This document shows, piece by piece, positions 1 through 4,998 of a stretch of DNA of 7,849 bases (position 1 is its first letter; each line of letters begins with the position of its first letter). Under the pieces are notes generated by a model that had not been told where the DNA came from, did not search any database, and saw only the letters and a list, made by a program, of their open reading frames with translations. The translations under genes were made by a program, and so were the position numbers. The DNA comes from Candidatus Iainarchaeum sp. (lineage in GTDB: Archaea; Iainarchaeota; Iainarchaeia; Iainarchaeales; GCA-2688035), in assembly GCA_028712575.1 (NCBI GenBank), contig JAQTPU010000037.1:1-7849 (forward strand), read 5' to 3'.

Positions 1-354
1 CTCTGTAATGAATGCGCCCTCCTTTGTTTCCTCTATTTTCAGGCCGGAAATTTTTTTCAGGGCATCAAGCATTTTAGCGCCTTTTTCAACTTCGATTACA
101 AGGGGCTTTTCAAAAAGGCCCAGGGCTTTCCTGATTTTTACCGCAGCCTTTTCCGGCACTTTGAGAAAATGTGAATTCCCGATTTTCTGCCTTTCAACAA
201 AGCCCGCCTGTTCAAGAACCACTGCATGCCTGAGCGCAACGGGCACGGAAATATCCAGTTCTTTTGCCAGGCCTGAAATGTGCTTGCTTTGCTTAAGCAA
301 AATGCGCAGCATCCGCATTCTTTTTTCATTTCCAAGCACCCTGAAAGCGTCCAT
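1..354 (-). CDS. Winged-helix (ArsR-like) transcriptional regulator with probable DUF4430-like C-terminal domain, partial
   Basis: Predicted cytoplasmic DNA-binding regulator; 118 codons are visible and the gene continues past the left edge. Residues 1-67 read as an ArsR-type winged helix: the opening MDAFRVLGNEKRMRMLRIL is the usual first helix of this family, residues 26-53 form the helix-turn-helix (ISGLAKELDIS, then VALRHAVVLEQAGFVE), and residues 54-66 form the wing. A linker leads into VIEVEKGAKMLDALKKISG (86-104) and EGAFITE (112-118), which resembles the first half of a DUF4430 ligand-binding domain. That assignment is by eye and rests on a truncated domain. The ATG at 354 was chosen because the family pattern starts there and an AGGGGG ribosome-site candidate lies six bases before it (complement of 361-366). 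It is divergent from a secreted protein that also carries a DUF4430-like domain, so it probably controls that unit and itself. The HTH call is firm; the ligand is unknown. Confidence 0.8.
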   Translation of the reverse strand, partial: MDAFRVLGNEKRMRMLRILLKQSKHISGLAKELDISVPVALRHAVVLEQAGFVERQKIGNSHFLKVPEKAAVKIRKALGLFEKPLVIEVEKGAKMLDALKKISGLKIEETKEGAFITE

Positions 355-367
355 TTTCTGCCCCCTG

Positions 368-380
368 ATGATATTATCAT
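368..380. promoter_or_regulatory. Inverted repeat, candidate second operator site
   Basis: ATGATA-T-TATCAT is a 6-bp inverted repeat around one central base. It contains ATTATC (373-378), the same half-site found in the larger palindrome at 385-400, with the two ATTATC copies 22 bp apart, about two helical turns. It sits just upstream of the regulator's start codon, where a bound dimer could block transcription of the regulator gene. The function is inferred from position and symmetry. Confidence 0.4.
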
Positions 381-384
381 TTTG

Positions 385-400
385 GATAATAATTATTATC
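385..400. promoter_or_regulatory. Perfect 16-bp palindrome between divergent genes, candidate operator
   Basis: GATAATAATTATTATC is identical to its own reverse complement. It lies in the 88-bp gap between the winged-helix regulator and the secreted DUF4430/toroid gene. On the minus strand its AT-rich core is correctly placed to be the regulator's TATA element, about 35 bp before the start codon at 354. On the plus strand it ends about a dozen bases before the TATA-like box at 413-420. A dimeric ArsR-type protein bound here could control both directions. The symmetry is seen directly; the operator role is inferred. Confidence 0.55.
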
Positions 401-412
401 TTTTTTGAAAAG

Positions 413-420
413 TATTAAAA
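413..420 (+). promoter_or_regulatory. TATA-like box for the secreted DUF4430/toroid operon
   Basis: TATTAAAA lies 23-30 bases before the GTG at 443. With the usual archaeal TATA-to-start distance of about 25 bp, transcription would begin on or beside this GTG, giving a leaderless mRNA. No Shine-Dalgarno motif is visible between the box and the start, which agrees with that reading. Confidence 0.45.
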
Positions 421-442
421 CACTTATGAACTGCTTATTTCA

Positions 443-1990
443 GTGGTTTTTTTGAAAAGGTTTCTTGTTTTCTGCGCATTGCTTTTTCTCCTGGGTTTTG
501 CCTCTGCAAAGGACGTTACTGTTATTTTCAATTTTCCAAGCGGGCCGCATGCAGATGTAATAAAACTGGCCTCCCTGCCTGAAGATGCCAATGCATTCAG
601 CGCCTTTTCAGCTGCCGCAGCAGCGGATTCCCTTGATTTGAACCTTGCCTATTTCGATGGAATGGGCTTTTTTGTGAATGGAATAAACGGCATTAACAAC
701 AACTGGCCAAGTGCATACTGGCATTTCTGGGTTAACGGTTCCGAGGCACAGGTTGGAATAAGCGGTTTTATTCCCGCCGGCAATGATACAATTGAACTCG
801 GCTATGAAAATTCCCCGCTTGGCTCGAACCCGCTTGCGTTTGAACGCGCAATTGATTGGCTTGCCTCAAGCCAGAAACAGGGCGGAGAAATCGGCTCGCA
901 TGCAGTCTGGGGAAATTCCTTTGCATTAATGGCCTTGTCGCTTGTTGAAGACAGAAATTCCGTAAAACAAAAGGCAATTGATTATCTTCTTTCAAACCAG
1001 TATCCGAATGCGGGCTTTGGCTATCCGGGTTTTGGCGCCGATACCGGGCACAGCGCAGTTGCATCAATGGCTTTGCTTTCCAATGGAAAAAAATTGCCTG
1101 ATTTTGGCAAAAACAGCATTACTGCAATTGATTACATTCTTTCCACACAGCAGAATGACGGCGGGTTCAGCAGCTGGGGCAATAGCGATATTGACAGCAC
1201 TTCATGGGCAGTGCTCGCGCTTTCACAATCCGGGGCAGGCATGCCTGAAAAAAACGGTTTTTCTCCCGGCGATTTTATGCTGAATGCGCAGAATGCAGAC
1301 GGCGGCTTTGGTTATAACAAGGGGGATTCAAGCAAGGAGGATTTTACAGCCGAAGCCCTTTTAGCTTTGAAATCGGAAGGCCTTGCAAAAAACCAGCCGG
1401 TTTCCAATGCAATCAGCTTTTTGGATTCAAGAAAGGACCAGAACAATTGCCTTTCAAATTCATATGCAACTGCGCTCGCTGTTCTTGCTTTCAATGCATG
1501 GGGCGAGCAGTATTCCAGTCTGCAGGATTGCCTTAAAGCACAGCAGCTTTCAGACGGGGGCTTTTCTAGAAACCCTTCTGCAGGAAGCAATTCTGTTGAC
1601 ACTGCAATTGCGGCGATTGCATTAAAAGGCAGGGCACTTCCCTTGTCTGTTTTCTCCGCGGATTATAACGGCCTTATTCCAGTCAATTCAATAATAAAAT
1701 TTTCAGCCAAAATAAAAAACACGGGCAAAATAAAAGCAACGAACGTGTCTGTTGCGCTTCAGGGCCTGCCTGCGGATTGGATTGACACTGAAAGCAGCAC
1801 AACAAGCTTCAGCAGCATTCTTCCCGGAGAAACAAAAACAGCGGTAATTTTTGCAAAAGCAAAATCTGCAGGAAATTTTTCGGTGTTTGCAGAGGTTTCT
1901 GCAAATGAAATCAGCAAAAACATAGCCAGCAATGCTCTTGGATTTGAAACTGCTGCTGCACTGCTTGAAGCGAGCCTTTCAATGGAATAA
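443..1990 (+). CDS. Secreted DUF4430 / alpha-alpha toroid / CARDB-like protein (intrinsic-factor-like modules)
   Basis: Predicted exported surface protein of 515 residues. A signal peptide spans residues 1-22 (basic KR, hydrophobic core, cleavage near ASA-KD). Residues 24-122 look like DUF4430, with the hallmark WHFWVNG at 93-99. Residues about 130-395 form six helical-hairpin repeats of the prenyltransferase/squalene-cyclase toroid, marked by QxxDGGF motifs near 237, 283 and 368 and weaker copies near 144, 185 and 332. Residues about 402-498 are a CARDB/NEW3-like beta-sandwich (KIKNTGKIKATNVSVALQG). No DxDD-type cyclase motif is visible, so binding is more likely than catalysis. Vertebrate intrinsic factor and transcobalamin combine the same two modules in the opposite order, so a small-molecule ligand, perhaps a corrinoid, is a reasonable guess but unproven. 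Translation may begin at GTG 443 or in-frame TTG 452; the GTG suits the TATA-like box. There is no membrane anchor, and the following gene begins at once. Confidence 0.85.
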   Translation: MVFLKRFLVFCALLFLLGFASAKDVTVIFNFPSGPHADVIKLASLPEDANAFSAFSAAAAADSLDLNLAYFDGMGFFVNGINGINNNWPSAYWHFWVNGSEAQVGISGFIPAGNDTIELGYENSPLGSNPLAFERAIDWLASSQKQGGEIGSHAVWGNSFALMALSLVEDRNSVKQKAIDYLLSNQYPNAGFGYPGFGADTGHSAVASMALLSNGKKLPDFGKNSITAIDYILSTQQNDGGFSSWGNSDIDSTSWAVLALSQSGAGMPEKNGFSPGDFMLNAQNADGGFGYNKGDSSKEDFTAEALLALKSEGLAKNQPVSNAISFLDSRKDQNNCLSNSYATALAVLAFNAWGEQYSSLQDCLKAQQLSDGGFSRNPSAGSNSVDTAIAAIALKGRALPLSVFSADYNGLIPVNSIIKFSAKIKNTGKIKATNVSVALQGLPADWIDTESSTTSFSSILPGETKTAVIFAKAKSAGNFSVFAEVSANEISKNIASNALGFETAAALLEASLSME

Positions 1991-1999
1991 GTGGAAAAA

Positions 2000-2515
2000 A
2001 TGCAGAGAAAAAGGATTTTTATTTTGCTTGGCACAGGTGTTTTTGCAATTGCACTGGCAATTGGTTTTTTTGCCTTGGCAAATCAGAATTTTACTGGTTT
2101 TTTTGGATTGCCCAAAGCAGCTGAATCTGCATTAACAGAACCTTCTTTGCCGGAAAATAGTGGAAAGCCCCCTGAAAGTGCGGGTTTAGGCGCGGAATTG
2201 TCAATCAGCGTGCTTAAAGAATCGCGGCTTTCTGCAGAAATTTTTATTGAAGAAAAAATTCCCGGTTGCCCGGAAACAACCGATGCAAATATCCTGGTTA
2301 AAAATATTGGCGGTGAAAAAATCGAGGCCCTAAAAATAAGGGCTTCTCCGCAGCTTGGAATCCTGGCCTGTGCAGACTGCATTATTGACAGCCTTGGAAT
2401 TGGAGAATCAAAAACAGTTTTTTTAAGGCTCTGCAATGCTTCCGATGAAGGCACAGGCATCATTGTCTCTTCAGCAAACACAGGGCAGGTTGAAATAAAA
2501 ATCGAAAGCAAATAA
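2000..2515 (+). CDS. Membrane-anchored protein with CARDB-like beta-sandwich domain
   Basis: Small surface protein of 171 residues. A basic N-terminus (MQRKR) and one hydrophobic segment at about residues 6-27 form an uncleaved anchor or signal-anchor. A Pro/Ser/Glu-rich linker follows (about 38-65), then a beta-rich domain at about 66-171 in which ILVKNIGGEKIEALKI resembles the CARDB/NEW3 pattern in the preceding gene. Four cysteines (C90, C124, C127, C145, with C124/C127 as CxxC) could form disulfides outside the cell. The ATG at 2000 is used here, but an in-frame GTG at 1991 directly abuts the previous stop codon and would add three residues. The tight spacing indicates co-transcription with the secreted toroid protein, and this protein may tether that protein to the membrane. 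It belongs to no family I can name with certainty. Confidence 0.75.
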   Translation: MQRKRIFILLGTGVFAIALAIGFFALANQNFTGFFGLPKAAESALTEPSLPENSGKPPESAGLGAELSISVLKESRLSAEIFIEEKIPGCPETTDANILVKNIGGEKIEALKIRASPQLGILACADCIIDSLGIGESKTVFLRLCNASDEGTGIIVSSANTGQVEIKIESK

Positions 2516-2520
2516 GAAAC

Positions 2521-4290
2521 TTATTTTTCCAGCACGGCCTTTATTCTTCTTACGCCTGCGCTTACTGCCTCTTCTTTCAGAATGCGGAATTTGCCGAGTT
2601 CCGAAGTGTTTTTTGCATGCGGGCCTGCGCAGACTTCTTTGGAAAAGCCCGCAATAGTGTAAACAGAAACCTTGTCAGGCACATATTTGCTGTCAAAGAA
2701 AGCAAGTGCGCCCTGCCTGCGCGCCTCTTCAAGAGACATTTCTTCGCGCTGGACAGGAATCTTCTTTTGAATGGCTTCGTTTACAATCTTTTCAACTTCC
2801 TTGATTTGGACATCTGCAACTTTATCAGTGTGAGAAAAATCAAATCGCAATCTTTCGGGAGTGATGTTAGAGCCTTTCTGCTGGACATGGGCGCCAAGCA
2901 CCTTGCGCAGGGCGGCGTGCAATAAGTGTGTTGCAGTGTGGAGTTTTGTTGTTTCAATGCTGTTGTCCTGCAGGCCGGATTTGAATTTCTGCTCCGAGCC
3001 TTTCCTTGAAAGGGACTGGTGCTTTTCGAATTCCTTTTCAAAAGCGCTTTTGTCAATTGAAAGGCCTTTTTCTTTTGCAAGCTCGATTGTCATTTCAAGC
3101 GGGAATCCAGCTGACTGGAAAAGCAGGAAAGCTTCTTTTGCAGTTATTTTGCCGTTGTTCTGCCTGAAAAGCTTTTCAAATTCCTTTGTTCCTGCCGTGA
3201 GCACTTTTGAAAATTTTTCTTCTTCCTTATCCAGTTCTGCATAAATTGTTTTTTCCTCTTTTTTCAATTGCTGCCATTCTTCCTTGTAGATTTCAACGAA
3301 TATTTTTGCCATCCTGCTGCAGAATTTTCCTTCAATTCCCAAAAGCTTTCCGTGCCTCACTGCCCTGCGGATAAGCCTGCGGAGGATATATCCCTGTTCG
3401 ACATTGCCCGGAACAATTCCCTTTCCCTCTGAAAGAATAAAAGAGGCCGCGCGCAAGTGGTCTGCAATAATCCTTTTTGACGCATCAAGGCCCCTGTTTT
3501 TTGCAAGCCTTGAAATTTCGTTCATTGCAGGCAGGAACATTTCAGTTTCATAAACAGTCGCCTTTCCCTGCAGCATTGTAATTGTCCTTTCGACTCCCAT
3601 TCCAGTATCCACGTTTTTCTGCTTGAGCAATTCAAACTTGCCTTCGGCTGTCTTGTTGAACTGCATGAAAACATCGTTCCAGATTTCAAAATATTTGCCG
3701 CATGAACATCCCGGCTTGCAGTTTTTTCCGCATTTTTCCTTGCCTGTATCATAAAACATTTCAGTGTCAGGCCCGCATGGCCCTGTTTTGCCTGCAGGGC
3801 CCCACCAATTGTCCTCTTTCGGCAAAAAATAAATGCGTTCTTTTGGTATTCCGCAGGATTCCCAAATTCCCGCGCTTTCAGTGTCTTTTGGCGCGTCTTT
3901 GTCGCCTGCAAAGCAGCTCACTGACAGCCTTTTTGCATCAAGGCCTAACCATTTTTTGCTTGTAAGGAATTCATAGCTCCAGGAAATGGCTTCTTTTTTG
4001 AAATAATCCCCAAGAGACCAGTTGCCAAGCATAAAAAAGAATGTTAGGTGAGAAGCGTCTCCGACAGAATCAATGTCGCCTGTCCTTACACATTTCTGGT
4101 TGTCTGTAAGCAGTTTTCCTGATGGGTGCGGCTGGCCCATTAAGTATGGGACAAGCGGATGCATTCCTGCCGTTGTAAAAAGCACAGTGGGATCATGCTC
4201 TGGAATAAGAGAGGCCGAGGGGATTATTGCATGGCCTTTTTCCTTGAAGAACTTCAAATATTTTTCCACTAGTTGTTTTGCTGTTATCAT
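2521..4290 (-). CDS. alaS: Alanyl-tRNA synthetase, compact bacterial-type form lacking the C-Ala domain
   Basis: Cytoplasmic class II synthetase that charges tRNA-Ala and hydrolyses mischarged Ser/Gly-tRNA-Ala. It has 589 residues against roughly 850-900 for common AlaRS. The catalytic core covers about residues 1-240, with motif 1 region HAIIPSASLIPEHDPTVLFT, motif 2 region RTGDIDSVGDASHLTFFFML, and motif 3 GMGVERTITML (231-241). A Cys cluster at C187/C191/C195/C197 just before YFEIWNDVFMQF suggests a small metal-binding insert. The tRNA-recognition helical region follows. The editing domain (about 445-589) retains its zinc ligands: HTATH (H451, H455) and CAGPH (C554, H558). The protein ends directly after this domain, so the C-terminal C-Ala domain is absent. 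ATG 4290 was chosen because MITAKQLVEKYLKFF matches the family start; an upstream in-frame TTG at 4305 adds unlikely residues. It converges on the preceding gene with a 5-bp gap. Confidence 0.95.
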   Translation of the reverse strand: MITAKQLVEKYLKFFKEKGHAIIPSASLIPEHDPTVLFTTAGMHPLVPYLMGQPHPSGKLLTDNQKCVRTGDIDSVGDASHLTFFFMLGNWSLGDYFKKEAISWSYEFLTSKKWLGLDAKRLSVSCFAGDKDAPKDTESAGIWESCGIPKERIYFLPKEDNWWGPAGKTGPCGPDTEMFYDTGKEKCGKNCKPGCSCGKYFEIWNDVFMQFNKTAEGKFELLKQKNVDTGMGVERTITMLQGKATVYETEMFLPAMNEISRLAKNRGLDASKRIIADHLRAASFILSEGKGIVPGNVEQGYILRRLIRRAVRHGKLLGIEGKFCSRMAKIFVEIYKEEWQQLKKEEKTIYAELDKEEEKFSKVLTAGTKEFEKLFRQNNGKITAKEAFLLFQSAGFPLEMTIELAKEKGLSIDKSAFEKEFEKHQSLSRKGSEQKFKSGLQDNSIETTKLHTATHLLHAALRKVLGAHVQQKGSNITPERLRFDFSHTDKVADVQIKEVEKIVNEAIQKKIPVQREEMSLEEARRQGALAFFDSKYVPDKVSVYTIAGFSKEVCAGPHAKNTSELGKFRILKEEAVSAGVRRIKAVLEK

Positions 4291-4324
4291 GGGAAACCAC
4301 TGCAATGTAATATTGTAAAAATAG

Positions 4325-4334
4325 TTATAAAAAT
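4325..4334. promoter_or_regulatory. AT-rich TATA-like element between alaS and the divergent small gene
   Basis: TTATAAAAAT lies in the 99-bp gap between the starts of alaS (minus) and the unknown gene (plus). It is a reasonable TATA box for the plus-strand gene, with a predicted transcript start near 4355-4360. Read on the minus strand, its complement TTTTTATAA is about 36-44 bases before the alaS ATG, so it or the adjacent TTTTTACAATATTA could serve alaS. Which direction it serves cannot be decided from sequence. Confidence 0.35.
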
Positions 4335-4389
4335 AGAACCAGCATTATTTTCTGCAATTGCCGGAGAACCCGGAAAAACAGTGCTTTTT

Positions 4390-4878
4390 ATGAAACTGGC
4401 TTCAAAAAAAATTGGGCGGGTTTTGGCAAAAGCTTTGCATCCGGACAAGCCTGGAGTATTGGTTATTCCGCGCTTGTGGAATAAATACGGCTTTTTTTAT
4501 ACAAACAATAAGGCATTCGGGATTCCTGAAAGAATCAAAGAGCCGCAGTTGTTTGGGAATGTTTTTCCGGAAGGCAGCAGGGTGCTTTGTTTTCACTTTG
4601 ATTCAACAGACCCAAGAACGGCGGTTGTGCTTTTGAGAATGATGAAAACAGCAATTCCGCGCCTTAAAAAGAGGGGTTTTGCAGGCGCATATGGCGACAC
4701 TCCGAACCTTGCAATTATACGCGCAATGAAAAAAAATTTTGACGCGAAGATTCTGCCCAGCCCTTTTGAAACCGCACTGAATGTCATTGAAAACTACAAT
4801 ACATCTGCACAAAAAGATGGTTATCCAAAAAAATACGCCCAATTGGAAAACGTAAAAAGAATTGTTGTTGCCTTTTGA
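4390..4878 (+). CDS. Hypothetical protein, 162 residues, unrecognised family
   Basis: I do not recognise this protein. It appears soluble and basic, with no signal peptide or membrane segment. It alternates predicted beta stretches (GVLVIPRLW, RVLCFHFD) with helices (TAVVLLRMMKTAIPRLKKRG, then NLAIIRAMKKNF). The segment RGFAGAYGDTPNLAIIRAMK vaguely recalls the late part of a GNAT acetyltransferase, in which a conserved Asn precedes a helix, but no acetyl-CoA loop is evident and I do not assign that function. The start is uncertain: ATG 4390 is used, GTG 4381 would add three residues, and the frame stays open upstream to about 4273 with protein-like sequence. It is divergent from alaS and followed by a 120-bp gap, so it is probably transcribed alone. 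Confidence 0.6.
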   Translation: MKLASKKIGRVLAKALHPDKPGVLVIPRLWNKYGFFYTNNKAFGIPERIKEPQLFGNVFPEGSRVLCFHFDSTDPRTAVVLLRMMKTAIPRLKKRGFAGAYGDTPNLAIIRAMKKNFDAKILPSPFETALNVIENYNTSAQKDGYPKKYAQLENVKRIVVAF

Positions 4879-4894
4879 TTCCACCAGATTAAAA

Positions 4895-4940
4895 CCGAAA
4901 AAACAATTATTGCGGCACTGCAGGACAATTTTTTTCTCGG
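4895..4940 (+). terminator. Possible terminator after the small hypothetical gene
   Basis: CCGAAAAAACAATT (4895-4908) and AATTTTTTTCTCGG (4927-4940) can pair in 12 of 14 positions around an 18-base loop. The right arm contains a run of seven T (4929-4935). Archaeal termination mainly needs oligo-T, so the T-run alone may suffice and the hairpin may be incidental. It lies 16 bases after the stop codon of the unknown gene. Confidence 0.3.
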
Positions 4941-4960
4941 AAAAAATAGTTCAGAAACAT

Positions 4961-4969
4961 TTTTAATAA
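4961..4969 (+). promoter_or_regulatory. TATA-like box for the mannanase gene
   Basis: TTTTAATAA, preceded by the purine-rich GAAACA (4954-4959) as a possible BRE, lies 30-38 bases before the TTG start at 4999. The predicted transcript start near 4990 would leave a leader of about ten bases. A GGGGAA tract (4989-4994) just before the start is a weak ribosome-site candidate. Confidence 0.45.
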
Positions 4970-4998
4970 GTTGTTCGGGGGAATTACTGGGGAAATCA

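Noticed and set aside
8..418. A plus-strand reading frame of 136 residues over the regulator gene
   Set aside because: It is Ser/Phe-rich and low in protein-like pattern, while the minus strand over the same bases gives a clear winged-helix sequence.
443..1990. Squalene/hopene or terpene cyclase enzyme
   Set aside because: Only the toroid repeats resemble these enzymes. No DxDD or comparable acid motif is visible, and the protein has a signal peptide, a DUF4430-like domain and a CARDB-like domain, which point to binding.
4291..4305. TTG at 4305 as the alaS start, adding five residues
   Set aside because: The family pattern begins at the ATG at 4290; the added residues (MQWFP) have no match in AlaRS N-termini I know, and they would overlap the presumed promoter region.
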